64,000 nt of DNA from Marinosulfonomonas sp. (lineage in GTDB: Bacteria > Pseudomonadota > Alphaproteobacteria > Rhodobacterales > Rhodobacteraceae): positions 27,699-91,698 of the forward strand of contig WFNH01000074.1 in assembly GCA_015488685.1 (NCBI GenBank), written 5' to 3'. A program made the position numbers and the translations under genes. Under the pieces are notes generated by a model. It saw only the letters and a list, made by a program, of their open reading frames with translations. It had not been told where the DNA came from and did no database searches. This document shows, one piece after another, positions 31,948-40,437 of the stretch (position 1 is its first letter; the number at the start of each line of letters is the position of its first letter).

Positions 31948-32248
31948 CCCCGTTAAAAGCCCTTTCAAGCCTTGTTTTATAGGGTCTTCAAGGTTGGCGC
32001 CGATCCCCACGTTAAACGCCCTCACGCTCCGCTGCACCGCCCTACATGCCAGTTTTCCGGATTACTGCAATGTCACCGCAAAACCACCTGTTCTCCTGCT
32101 ACCCATGCCGTAATCCCTTTATTTATAAGGCCTCAACCCACTTAAGCCCAGAACATCCCGGATAAACCCAGTTACTGTAATAATCTCTGTCAACGCACAC
32201 ACAGCTTGCACAACGCCCCATTGACCCGAATCCTGCTTGTCGCTATTA
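31948..32248. other. Intergenic stretch between prophage end and ivd
   Basis: About 300 bases without a convincing gene. It contains two similar pieces, CGTTAAAAGCCCT near 31952 and CGTTAAACGCCCT near 32011, but no clear promoter or hairpin. This is probably host DNA that was separated from its former upstream neighbour by prophage insertion. Confidence 0.5.
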
Positions 32249-32266
32249 ATTGAACAATCGTTCAAT
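32249..32266. promoter_or_regulatory. Palindromic operator upstream of ivd
   Basis: ATTGAAC-aatc-GTTCAAT, a perfect 7-bp inverted repeat with a 4-base centre, 18 bases before the ivd ATG. The size and shape fit a TetR-family site. Regulators of leucine/acyl-CoA degradation (LiuR, LiuQ, FadR/PsrA types) use such palindromes; which one binds here is not known, and no regulator gene is in the window. Confidence 0.65.
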
Positions 32267-32284
32267 AATGTAAGCGAGGCCGCC

Positions 32285-33448
32285 ATGTTCAATGCTGTGA
32301 TGAATTTCGATTTGGGTGAAGATGTTAACGCCATCCGCGACATGGTGCATCGCTGGGCGCAAGACCGGATCAAACCAATCGCCGCCGAGGTGGACGAAAA
32401 GAACGAATTCCCCAATGATCTGTGGCGCGAGTTTGGCGAAATGGGCCTGTTGGGGGTGACGACGCCCGAAGAATACGGCGGGGCGGATATGTCCTATCTG
32501 GCGCATGTGATTGCGGTCGAGGAAATCGCGCGGGCGTCGGCCTCTATTGCGCTGTCTTATGGCGCGCATTCCAATCTGTGTGTGAACCAGATCAAAAGGA
32601 ACGGTACGGAAGAGCAGAAGATGAAATACCTGCCCAAACTGATCTCGGGCGAGCATATCGGCGCGCTTGCGATGTCCGAGGCGGGTGCGGGGTCGGACGT
32701 GGTTTCGATGAAGCTGAAGGCCGAGAAAAAGAACGGCTATTACACCCTGTCGGGCACCAAATACTGGATCACCAACGGGCCGGATGCCGACACGATCGTG
32801 GTTTACGCCAAAACCGACCCCGATGCCGGTGCGCGCGGGATCACGGCGTTTATTGTGGAAACCGACACCAAGGGGTTCTCGACCTCGCCGCATTTTGACA
32901 AGCTGGGGATGCGGGGCAGTAACACCGCCGAGCTGATTTTCGAAAATGTCGAAGTGCCGTTTGAAAACGTGCTGGGGGAAGAGGGGCGCGGGGTTGCCGT
33001 GCTGATGTCCGGTCTGGATTACGAGCGCGTGGTTTTGTCGGGTATCGGCACCGGCATCATGGCTGCCTGCATGGACGAGGTGATGCCCTATATCGCCGAG
33101 CGCAAGCAGTTCGGCCAGCCGATCGGGAATTTCCAGCTGATGCAGGCCAAGGTGGCCGATATGTATACCGCGATGAACTCCGCCCGTGCCTACACCTACG
33201 AGGTGGCCAAGGCCTGTGATCGCGGCGAGGTCACGCGGCAGGACGCGGCGGCCTGTGTGCTCTATGCGTCCGAGCAGGCGATGGTACAGGCGCATCAGGC
33301 CGTGCAGGCGATGGGCGGCACGGGGTATATGAACGAAAGCACCGTTTCGCGCCTGATGCGGGATGCCAAACTGATGGAGATCGGGGCAGGGACAAGTGAA
33401 ATCCGCCGGATGCTGATCGGGCGCGAGTTGATGGGGGCGATGGGGTGA
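32285..33448 (+). CDS. ivd: Isovaleryl-CoA dehydrogenase
   Basis: 387 residues. Flavoprotein of leucine breakdown: isovaleryl-CoA to 3-methylcrotonyl-CoA, electrons to ETF. Acyl-CoA dehydrogenase signatures are ALAMSEAGAGSDVVSMKLKA, YWITNGPDADTIVVYAKTD and the C-terminal AVQAMGGTGYMNESTVSRL. Glu247 in LDYERVVL is at the position typical of isovaleryl-CoA dehydrogenases for the catalytic base, which separates it from short-chain relatives. The ATG at 32285 is chosen because it gives the family N-terminus (MFNAVMNFDLGEDVNAIR). First gene of the leucine cluster; a palindrome stands before it. Confidence 0.95.
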   Translation: MFNAVMNFDLGEDVNAIRDMVHRWAQDRIKPIAAEVDEKNEFPNDLWREFGEMGLLGVTTPEEYGGADMSYLAHVIAVEEIARASASIALSYGAHSNLCVNQIKRNGTEEQKMKYLPKLISGEHIGALAMSEAGAGSDVVSMKLKAEKKNGYYTLSGTKYWITNGPDADTIVVYAKTDPDAGARGITAFIVETDTKGFSTSPHFDKLGMRGSNTAELIFENVEVPFENVLGEEGRGVAVLMSGLDYERVVLSGIGTGIMAACMDEVMPYIAERKQFGQPIGNFQLMQAKVADMYTAMNSARAYTYEVAKACDRGEVTRQDAAACVLYASEQAMVQAHQAVQAMGGTGYMNESTVSRLMRDAKLMEIGAGTSEIRRMLIGRELMGAMG

Positions 33449-33556
33449 TGGGTATTCCAACCTGCTGCAAGATTATGCATCCCGCTCCTTGTTCTGTTCA
33501 ATTCGATTGCGACGATCTCCAATGCCGATCCAGAATTCCGACAAGAGTGGAAGTCC

Positions 33557-34000
33557 ATGATCACTAAAATGGACAAATGTTTTCAACAAAACGAGGTGTC
33601 GGCCTCTGTTTGCGTTGTTGGTATCCGTAATCAGTGTGTCAGTGATTTTAAGGCAGGGCGTGCGATTGCAGACTGGGGAACCCCTCGCTATTGTACAGAT
33701 ATATTAGTGCAATATGCGGAGGCGTTATTAGAGCAAGAGATTGTGCAAAACCTTGCTTGGGCCAGAAAAGAAAAGCTAAGGTTCCCTTTGACTTACGATA
33801 ATACCTTTAATGATTTTATGCGTGCCGAAGTGAGTTGGAATGATTACATAGGGTCATATTGCCATGCGGTTACAAGCGAATATTCCAATGGAACAGCGCG
33901 TGGCGGATACATTCAAATTTGCCGTCTCAGATTGATTGTTAGCCGTGTTGTTGAAATGCGAACGTTTGGGCCGGAAAACGCGAGAGGAGCGATAAAGTGA
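33557..34000 (+). CDS. LprI-like (DUF1311) protein lacking a signal peptide start
   Basis: 147 residues from the ATG at 33557. The C-terminal half (AEVSWNDYIGSYCHAVTSEY, GGYIQICRLRLIVSRVVEMR) matches the lysozyme-inhibitor LprI/DUF1311 pattern of its two downstream neighbours. Cysteines are kept. The in-frame sequence upstream (33449-33556) encodes a signal-like stretch, CIPLLVLFNSIATISNA, but has no ATG, GTG or TTG start; an ATG at 33448 is in another frame. So this gene may have lost its start by a small insertion or deletion, or starts at a rare codon. It is more AT-rich than the neighbours. Confidence 0.55.
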   Translation: MITKMDKCFQQNEVSASVCVVGIRNQCVSDFKAGRAIADWGTPRYCTDILVQYAEALLEQEIVQNLAWARKEKLRFPLTYDNTFNDFMRAEVSWNDYIGSYCHAVTSEYSNGTARGGYIQICRLRLIVSRVVEMRTFGPENARGAIK

Positions 34001-34503
34001 AACGAACTGTATTAGTAATGAGTATTCTTGCAACCCCCCTTTGGGCAGAGGAAAGCATAGTCAAACGCTATGGCCCCTTGCTGACCCAATGCTATGCGCA
34101 AGCCGCAGATACCGCCGCGCTGAAGGACTGTATCGGTGCGATGTCGGGCAACTGCATGGCCAAAGAGGATCAGGGTGAAACTACCTATGGCATGGCGACT
34201 TGCACCTCGTCCGAGACCGAGGTCTGGGACGGGTTTCTGAACAATGAATATCGCCAGACAATGACCTACTTCAAGGTGCAGGATATGGACGAGGCCGAAT
34301 TATTTCCCGAATTTGCCAACCGCGCCAATGCATTGAAAAAAGCGCAGCGGGCATGGCTGGTCTATCGGGATGCCGCCTGTGATCTGGAATATGCGCTGCC
34401 GGGGGCCGGGTCTATCCGGCAGCTGACCGGAACGGGGTGTATGTTGCAGATGACAGCCGAACGCACGATCGAGTTGAAGCAGATGCGGGAGGGCGAGAAT
34501 TGA
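33997..34503 (+). CDS. LprI-like (DUF1311) periplasmic protein
   Basis: 168 residues with a signal peptide (MKRTVLVMSILATPLWA|EE, cleavage near 17). Mature part has conserved cysteines and the DUF1311 pattern: EVWDGFLNNEYRQTMTYFK, ALKKAQRAWLVYRDAACDLE, GTGCMLQMTAERTIELKQM. LprI-like proteins can inhibit lysozyme or bind at the cell envelope; here the ligand is unknown. The ATG overlaps the preceding stop by four bases. Together with its neighbours it forms a three-gene paralog set within the leucine cluster. Confidence 0.8.
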   Translation: MKRTVLVMSILATPLWAEESIVKRYGPLLTQCYAQAADTAALKDCIGAMSGNCMAKEDQGETTYGMATCTSSETEVWDGFLNNEYRQTMTYFKVQDMDEAELFPEFANRANALKKAQRAWLVYRDAACDLEYALPGAGSIRQLTGTGCMLQMTAERTIELKQMREGEN

Positions 34504-35009
34504 GACGGAACGGTTTGAAATATGCAGCACCCGCGTTGCTGGCCCTGTGGACTGGGGCGGGGGCAGTTGCCGCACAAGAGTTGGTCTTTTCGATGCAAGC
34601 CAGCGAAAGTTGTCTGTCGGAAATGTCGGGTGATACGGACCCTTTGGCGTGCCTGGGCAATTCGGCAAGCCGGTGCATGGAGGAAACCGATGGCGGTTAC
34701 TCCCGACTGGGAACACTCGGGTGTATTCAGGCAGAGTTGGTCGGGTGGGAAGACCGGATGAACGGCAGTTTCGCACAAATGCAGGTAAAAGATCAGATTG
34801 CCGATACCGAAGAGGGTGCGCAGGAGGTGTTCGGGCCAATGCTGCAAAAGATGCAGCGTGAATGGCTGGATTACCGCAATGCGCGTTGTGATTACATCGG
34901 TGCCAAAGAAGGCGGGGACGAGGCCTTTGAAGAGCGGCGCGATTGGTGCCGGCTGGAAATGACCGGCCTGCAAACGCTTCTTTTGCGCGATCTGGTGCGG
35001 AATTATTAG
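34500..35009 (+). CDS. LprI-like (DUF1311) periplasmic protein, TTG start
   Basis: 169 residues from a TTG start that overlaps the preceding stop (TTGA). Signal peptide [24 protein letters not shown]1311 features: [59 protein letters not shown], with paired cysteines ([17 protein letters not shown]). It is a paralog of the two genes before it. A longer reading from ATG 34437 is open but would sit inside the previous gene and destroy the signal peptide, so TTG is preferred. Confidence 0.78.
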   Translation: MRRNGLKYAAPALLALWTGAGAVAAQELVFSMQASESCLSEMSGDTDPLACLGNSASRCMEETDGGYSRLGTLGCIQAELVGWEDRMNGSFAQMQVKDQIADTEEGAQEVFGPMLQKMQREWLDYRNARCDYIGAKEGGDEAFEERRDWCRLEMTGLQTLLLRDLVRNY

Positions 35010-35083
35010 GGAGTGGGTGCGGGAATGACAGGGTGTCAGCCGGTGGTTTTGGGAATGAATATTACAGGAAAGAGAGCTGGAAT

Positions 35084-36697
35084 ATGTCGAAACTGAACAG
35101 CACGGCTTTGCCGTCCTCCGAAACTTTCCAGACCAACCGCAAGGGGCATCTTGCGGCCTTGGCGGTGATCAGCGAGGCGGCGGCTTTGGCCGCAGCGGGC
35201 GGTGGTGAACGGTCGCGAGACCGGCATTTGTCGCGGGGCAAGATGTTGCCGCGCGAACGGGTGGCGAACCTGCTGGATGCGGGCAGCCCTTTTCTGGAAA
35301 TCGGCGCCACGGCGGCGCATGGCATGTATGGTGGTGCGGCCCCTTGTGCCGGTGTGATCGCAGGTGTCGGGCAGGTGCATGGCCGCGATGTGATGGTGGT
35401 TTGCAATGACGCCACCGTCAAGGGTGGCACCTATTATCCGATGACCGTGAAAAAGCACCTGCGTGCGCAAGAGATTGCCGAGGAGTGCAATCTGCCCTGT
35501 GTCTATCTGGTCGATAGCGGCGGGGCCAACCTGCCCAATCAGGACGAAGTATTCCCCGATCGCGACCATTTCGGGCGGATTTTCTATAATCAGGCGCAGA
35601 TGTCTGCCAAGGGCATTGCCCAGATCGCCGTGGTGATGGGGTCTTGCACCGCGGGCGGGGCCTATGTGCCGGCGATGTCGGATGTGTCGATTATCGTTAA
35701 GGAGCAAGGCACGATCTTTCTGGCGGGGCCACCGCTGGTCAAGGCGGCAACAGGCGAAGTGGTGACGGCCGAGGATCTGGGCGGCGGGGACGTGCATACC
35801 CGCCTGTCCGGTGTGGCGGATTATCTGGCCGAAGATGATACACACGCGCTGGCGCTGGCACGGGAAGCGGTGCGGAACCTGAACGGGGGCGGCGGGGTGA
35901 ACCCCGCCCTACGGATGATTGCGCCCGAGGCGCCTGCCTATGATCCCGAGGAACTGTTGGGGGTGGTGCCAGCGGATTTGCGCACGCCTTATGACATTCG
36001 CGAGGTAATCGCGCGGGTGGTGGATGGCAGCCGGTTTGATGAATTCAAGGCACGGTTTGGTGAAACGCTGGTGACGGGGTTTGCGCATCTTAAGGGCTGT
36101 CCTGTCGGGATCATTGCCAACAACGGGGTGCTGTTTAGTGAGGCCGCACAGAAGGGTGCGCATTTTGTCGAGCTGTGCAGCCAGCGGAATATCCCGCTGA
36201 TTTTCCTGCAAAACATCACCGGTTTCATGGTGGGTCGCAAATACGAAAACGAGGGCATCGCGCGCCACGGGGCCAAGCTGGTAACAGCCGTGGCAACCAC
36301 CAATGTGCCCAAGGTGACGATGGTGATTGGCGGCAGTTTCGGCGCAGGGAACTACGGCATGGCCGGACGGGCGTATCAGCCGCGGTTAATGTGGTCATGG
36401 CCCAATTCGCGGATTTCGGTGATGGGTGGAGAGCAGGCGGCGGGGGTTCTGGCGACTGTGAAACGCGATGCGATTGAACGGAACGGCGGGCAATGGTCGC
36501 CCGAGGAAGAGGCCGCATTCAAGCAGCCGACGATTGATATGTTCGAGGAGCAAGCACATCCGCTCTATGCGTCCGCACGTTTGTGGGATGACGGGGTGAT
36601 CGACCCGCGCAAGACGCGGGATGTGTTGTGGCTGTCCCTGCGGGCCGCGTTGAATGCGCCGATAGAGGAGACGAAGTTCGGGGTGTTCCGGATGTGA
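35084..36697 (+). CDS. mccB: Methylcrotonyl-CoA carboxylase beta subunit (carboxyltransferase)
   Basis: 537 residues. Transfers the carboxyl from biotin to 3-methylcrotonyl-CoA, the second committed step of leucine breakdown. The carboxyltransferase halves show [40 protein letters not shown] and the C-terminal [19 protein letters not shown] and [19 protein letters not shown]. The ATG at 35084 follows AGGAAAGAGA. The partner alpha subunit is encoded at 37738, with an unrelated flavoprotein gene between them. Length is normal for the family. Confidence 0.95.
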   Translation: MSKLNSTALPSSETFQTNRKGHLAALAVISEAAALAAAGGGERSRDRHLSRGKMLPRERVANLLDAGSPFLEIGATAAHGMYGGAAPCAGVIAGVGQVHGRDVMVVCNDATVKGGTYYPMTVKKHLRAQEIAEECNLPCVYLVDSGGANLPNQDEVFPDRDHFGRIFYNQAQMSAKGIAQIAVVMGSCTAGGAYVPAMSDVSIIVKEQGTIFLAGPPLVKAATGEVVTAEDLGGGDVHTRLSGVADYLAEDDTHALALAREAVRNLNGGGGVNPALRMIAPEAPAYDPEELLGVVPADLRTPYDIREVIARVVDGSRFDEFKARFGETLVTGFAHLKGCPVGIIANNGVLFSEAAQKGAHFVELCSQRNIPLIFLQNITGFMVGRKYENEGIARHGAKLVTAVATTNVPKVTMVIGGSFGAGNYGMAGRAYQPRLMWSWPNSRISVMGGEQAAGVLATVKRDAIERNGGQWSPEEEAAFKQPTIDMFEEQAHPLYASARLWDDGVIDPRKTRDVLWLSLRAALNAPIEETKFGVFRM

Positions 36698-36732
36698 TTT
36701 TCGGGCGTGTGGCTGTTTGTCAGGGGCCGGAT

Positions 36733-36762
36733 GCCTCCGGCGGGGATATTTGAGGAACAAAG
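36733..36762 (+). repeat. Rhodobacteraceae-type intergenic motif, copy 1
   Basis: gcctccggcggggatatttg followed by aggaacaaag, directly before the ATG of the nitronate-monooxygenase-like gene; the AGGA also serves as ribosome site. Related copies are at 39731-39764 and 42163-42206. I know this motif as frequent before genes in Rhodobacteraceae genomes; its function is not settled. Confidence 0.6.
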
Positions 36763-37737
36763 ATGATCCGGACACGATTAACCCAGCGTTATAATCTGAC
36801 CCACCCGATCCTGTCGGCACCGATGGCGCTTGCCTCGGGAGGGGTGCTGGCTGCGGCTGTGACTTCGGCTGGTGGATTGGGGTTTATTGGCGGAGCCTAT
36901 GGCGACACCGGTTGGACAATGCAGGCGTTCAAGGATGCTGGCGGGGGGCGGGTTGGATGCGGGTTTATTACTTGGAAGCTGGCAGAAAATCCTGACCTGT
37001 TGACGCGGGTTCTGGAGCGGGAACCTGCGGCGCTGTTCTTGTCGTTTGGCGATCCGGCGAGGTTTGCGAGCGAGATTGCGGCGGCAGGGGTGCCATTGAT
37101 TTGTCAGGTGCAGACGTTGCGCGATGCACAGCATGCGGCGGATGTCGGGGCCGATGCAATTGTGGCGCAAGGGGCCGAGGCGGGGGGGCATGGCGAGAAA
37201 CGCGCGACGATGACGTTGGTGCCTGAAGTAGCTGACTGGCTGGCGGGCAATGCGCCGGATGTGCTGTTGGTGGCTGCAGGCGGCATTGCGGACGGGCGCG
37301 GTTTGACGGCCAGCCTAATGTTGGGGGCGGACGGCGTTCTGGTTGGCTCGCGCTTGTGGGCCAGCGCCGAGAGCCTGGCGCATCCGAATATGGTCAAAGC
37401 CGCGATTGCGGCAACGGGGGATGATACGATCCGTTCGACGGTAATGGATGTGGCGCGGGAACTGAACTGGCCCGCGCGGTATACGGCGCGGGTGTTGAAA
37501 AATGCGTTTACGGACCGGTGGCACGGAGATCTGGGCGGGTTGTTGCAGGTGGCAAAAACCGAGGCGGCACGGTGGTCGGCGGCTTGGGATGTCGGGGACG
37601 TCGAGGTGGCCAATGCCTTTGTCGGCGAGGTGACGGGGCTGATCCACGGGCGCGAACCGGCGGCAGAAATAATTGAAAACATGGTGACGGAGGCCGAGGC
37701 GATGTTGCGCGGTGCCGTGTCACGGTTGGAGGAATAG
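36763..37737 (+). CDS. Nitronate monooxygenase-like (NPD family) flavoprotein
   Basis: 324 residues. FMN-dependent TIM barrel of the 2-nitropropane dioxygenase/enoyl-reductase family. Recognised: RYNLTHPILSAPMALASGG at the start, VGADAIVAQGAEAGGHGEK in the centre with the histidine after AGG used in catalysis by nitronate monooxygenases, and ADGRGLTASLMLGADGVLVG near the FMN phosphate. Its place between mccB and mccA, touching the latter (stop next to ATG), suggests an electron or detoxifying role coupled to leucine breakdown, which is inference. Substrate unknown. Confidence 0.88.
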   Translation: MIRTRLTQRYNLTHPILSAPMALASGGVLAAAVTSAGGLGFIGGAYGDTGWTMQAFKDAGGGRVGCGFITWKLAENPDLLTRVLEREPAALFLSFGDPARFASEIAAAGVPLICQVQTLRDAQHAADVGADAIVAQGAEAGGHGEKRATMTLVPEVADWLAGNAPDVLLVAAGGIADGRGLTASLMLGADGVLVGSRLWASAESLAHPNMVKAAIAATGDDTIRSTVMDVARELNWPARYTARVLKNAFTDRWHGDLGGLLQVAKTEAARWSAAWDVGDVEVANAFVGEVTGLIHGREPAAEIIENMVTEAEAMLRGAVSRLEE

Positions 37738-39675
37738 ATGTTCACTAAAATACTGATCGCGAACCGGGGCGAGATTGCTTGTCGGGTGATGGAGACAGCC
37801 AGCTGGATGGGTGTGGCGACGGTGGCGGTTTATTCGGATGCCGATGCGCAGGCCAAACATGTGGCGATGGCGGATGAGGCGGTGCATATCGGTGGCTCGG
37901 CCCCGGCCGACAGCTATTTGCGCGGGGATGTGATTATTGCGGCGGCGCTGGAAACGGGCGCGCAGGCGATCCATCCGGGGTATGGTTTTTTGTCGGAAAA
38001 CCCCGATTTTGTGGATGCGGTCGAGGCAGCGGGGCTGGTGTTTATCGGGCCATCTTCTGAAGCGATCCGCGCGATGGGGTTAAAGGATAACGCCAAGGTG
38101 CTGATGGAAAAGGCCGGTGTGCCGGTGGTGCCAGGTTACCACGGGGCGGATCAGGATCCGGCGCTGTTGGCGGATGAGGCGGGCAAGATCGGCTATCCGG
38201 TGCTGATCAAGGCCGTGGCCGGTGGCGGCGGCAAGGGGATGCGTCTGGTCGGGGACGCGGCGGATTTCGCGGACGCGCTGGCGGCGGCCAAGGCCGAGGC
38301 CAAAGGGGCCTTTGGCAATGATCATGTGCTGATCGAGAAATACATCCAGAAGCCGCGCCATATCGAAGTGCAGGTGTTTGGCGATGGTCAGAGCGCCGTG
38401 CATTTGTTCGAGCGCGATTGTTCCTTGCAGCGGCGTCACCAGAAGGTGATCGAGGAGGCCCCGGCGCCGGGGATGACCGAGGAGGTGCGCGCAGCAATGG
38501 GCACGGCGGCGGTGAAGGCAGCCGAAGCGATCGGATATTCCGGTGCGGGGACGGTGGAATTCATCGTTGATGGCGCGGGTGGTTTGCGCACGGATGGTTT
38601 CTGGTTCATGGAGATGAACACGCGGTTGCAGGTGGAGCATCCGGTGACGGAATCCATTACCGGCAAGGATCTGGTGGAGTGGCAGTTACGGGTGGCTTCC
38701 GGCGAAAGCTTGCCGCGTTCACAGGATGAATTGCAGATATACGGCCATGCGTTCGAGGCGCGGCTCTATGCCGAGGATGTGCCGGCGGGGTTTTTGCCCG
38801 CCACAGGCACATTGACCCATCTGGAATTCCCCGAAGAAGCGCGGGTGGATAGCGGTGTGCGTGCGGGCGATGAGATTTCGCCGTTTTACGATCCGATGAT
38901 CGCGAAGCTGACAGTGCACGGGGATACACGGGCCGAGGCGCTGGGCAAGCTGGCGCGGGTGCTTTCGCTGACCGAAGTGGCCGGATCGGTGACCAATCTG
39001 GCGTTTCTGCGGGCTTTGGCTTTGCATGAAGGGTTTGCCGCAGGGGATGTCGATACCGGTCTGATCGCGCGGGATATTGAAACGCTGGTGGTGGAGCCTG
39101 TGGCAAGCGAGACTGTTGTGGCGCTGGCGGCTTTGGGCGCGATGGGGCTGCATGGGGATGTGCTGGGTGAAACGGGGTTTACCCTGTGGGCGCCACTGGA
39201 GCAGACAGTGCGGCTGGTGGCCGGTGATGTCGCGCACGAGGTGAAGGTCTCGGCGCTGGGCAGTGGGCGGTTTAACGTAGTAGTGGATGGCGCGGCGCAT
39301 GAGGTTGTGCGCGGGGTTCACTGGCTGGTGGATGGCAAAACCGTTGCGGCGCATGTGGTGTCTTTGGGGGCGTCGGTCAGTGTATTCGCGGGGCACGGGT
39401 TCCATTTTGATATTGTTGACCCGCTGGATGCGGATACAAGCCATGCAGGGGATGGCAATCTGATTGAAGCGCCGATGCCCGGATTGCTGAAAGGGGTTTT
39501 TGCCAAAGCGGGACAGGCGGTGGCCGAGGGCGACCGGTTGGCCATTCTGGAAGCGATGAAGATGGAACATGCGCTATTGGCTGTGCGCGATGGTGTGGTG
39601 GCCGAGGTGTTGGTGAGTGAGGGCGATCAGGTCGAGGCCGGAGCGGCGCTGATCCGGTTGCAAGAAGCCGATTAA
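37738..39675 (+). CDS. mccA: Methylcrotonyl-CoA carboxylase alpha subunit (biotin carboxylase + BCCP)
   Basis: 645 residues. Contains biotin carboxylase (MFTKILIANRGEIACRVMET, ATP-grasp GGGGKGMRLV near residue 162, FFEMNTRLQVEHPVTE read as MEMNTRLQVEHPVTE) and a C-terminal biotinyl domain with Lys608 in EAMKMEHALL. It carboxylates biotin for MccB. The ATG follows directly after the stop of the preceding gene. Two strong hairpins follow. The biotin ligase gene that should modify Lys608 is near, at 61037. Confidence 0.95.
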   Translation: MFTKILIANRGEIACRVMETASWMGVATVAVYSDADAQAKHVAMADEAVHIGGSAPADSYLRGDVIIAAALETGAQAIHPGYGFLSENPDFVDAVEAAGLVFIGPSSEAIRAMGLKDNAKVLMEKAGVPVVPGYHGADQDPALLADEAGKIGYPVLIKAVAGGGGKGMRLVGDAADFADALAAAKAEAKGAFGNDHVLIEKYIQKPRHIEVQVFGDGQSAVHLFERDCSLQRRHQKVIEEAPAPGMTEEVRAAMGTAAVKAAEAIGYSGAGTVEFIVDGAGGLRTDGFWFMEMNTRLQVEHPVTESITGKDLVEWQLRVASGESLPRSQDELQIYGHAFEARLYAEDVPAGFLPATGTLTHLEFPEEARVDSGVRAGDEISPFYDPMIAKLTVHGDTRAEALGKLARVLSLTEVAGSVTNLAFLRALALHEGFAAGDVDTGLIARDIETLVVEPVASETVVALAALGAMGLHGDVLGETGFTLWAPLEQTVRLVAGDVAHEVKVSALGSGRFNVVVDGAAHEVVRGVHWLVDGKTVAAHVVSLGASVSVFAGHGFHFDIVDPLDADTSHAGDGNLIEAPMPGLLKGVFAKAGQAVAEGDRLAILEAMKMEHALLAVRDGVVAEVLVSEGDQVEAGAALIRLQEAD

Positions 39676-39678
39676 TGG

Positions 39679-39722
39679 AGGCCCTTGCGGGCCGCTTTAT
39701 GTCTCGGCCCCGTGAAGGGGCC
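39679..39722 (+). terminator. Double hairpin after mccA
   Basis: GGCCC-ttgc-GGGCC at 39680-39693, followed by gctttat, and GGCCCC-gtgaa-GGGGCC at 39706-39722. Both are perfect stems. They probably reduce or stop read-through into the GST-like gene; no long T-run is present, so termination may be partial or Rho-assisted. Confidence 0.5.
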
Positions 39723-39730
39723 TCGGGTCT

Positions 39731-39764
39731 GCCTGCGGCGCAGGTATTTATGAAAAGAAGAAGG
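39731..39764 (+). repeat. Rhodobacteraceae-type intergenic motif, copy 2
   Basis: gcctgcggcgcaggtattta followed by tgaaaagaagaagg, just before the GST-like gene (ATG 39772). The arrangement GCCT(C/G)CGGCG..., then (A/T)TATTT, then an A/G-rich ribosome-site part is as in copy 1. Confidence 0.55.
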
Positions 39765-39771
39765 ATAGGCG

Positions 39772-40434
39772 ATGATTACTTTGCATCATGTGGCGCAGGC
39801 GCGTAGTTTTCGCACCCTTTGGCTGTTGCAGGAAATGGGGTTGGAGTTCGAGGTTCGGCAGTGGAATTTCTTTGACAAATCCATGCGCGGGCCGGAGTTC
39901 AAGGCACTGTCGCCAGCCGCGCGGGTTCCGGCGCTGGAAATTGAAGGGCGGGTGTTGTTTGAGTCAGGCGCAATCACCGAATATCTGGTGGAAACGCGGC
40001 CCGAGTGCGGGTTGGGCCGTGCTGTAGGGGATGCGGAGCGGGCGGACTGGTTGCAGTGGTTGCATTTTGCCGAAACCATCGGCCAGCATCTGGCGAACCT
40101 GACGCAACATCATATTGCCCTGCGTGATCCATTGATGCGGTCCCCGACCGTGATGCGGCTGGAGGCCAAGCGGTTGGAGAAAGCGCTGGAGGTGGTGGAC
40201 CGTGCGGTGCAGGGGCAGGAATACTTGTTGGGCAGCGGGTTTTCGGCTGTGGATGTGAATGTCGGCTATGGCGTGATGATCGCGCGGCATTTCGTGCTGG
40301 GGGATTTGTTGCCCGCGCTGGACGGATATTATCAGCGATTGGTCGCACGCGATGCTTTTGCGCTGGCCAAGGCGCGTGATGGTGATACGGTGATTTACAG
40401 AGACGCGTTTTATGCACCACCTGAGGAGGGGTAA
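39772..40434 (+). CDS. Glutathione S-transferase family protein
   Basis: 220 residues. N-terminal thioredoxin-like domain: ITLHHVAQARSFRTLWLLQE, then the cis-proline/glutathione-binding part SPAARVPALEIEGRVLFES GA (split at the glycine). C-terminal helical domain: RLEKALEVVDRAVQGQEYLL and SGFSAVDVNVGYGVMIARH. The substrate is not known; many bacterial GSTs are detoxifying or stress-related. Co-directional with the leucine genes and 3 bases before the HMG-CoA lyase gene, so likely co-transcribed with it. Confidence 0.88.
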   Translation: MITLHHVAQARSFRTLWLLQEMGLEFEVRQWNFFDKSMRGPEFKALSPAARVPALEIEGRVLFESGAITEYLVETRPECGLGRAVGDAERADWLQWLHFAETIGQHLANLTQHHIALRDPLMRSPTVMRLEAKRLEKALEVVDRAVQGQEYLLGSGFSAVDVNVGYGVMIARHFVLGDLLPALDGYYQRLVARDAFALAKARDGDTVIYRDAFYAPPEEG

Positions 40435-40437
40435 GAG

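Noticed and set aside
31871..32113. 80-codon plus-strand frame over the candidate phage end
   Set aside because: Runs through the repeat cluster, lacks a ribosome site and reads as random sequence.
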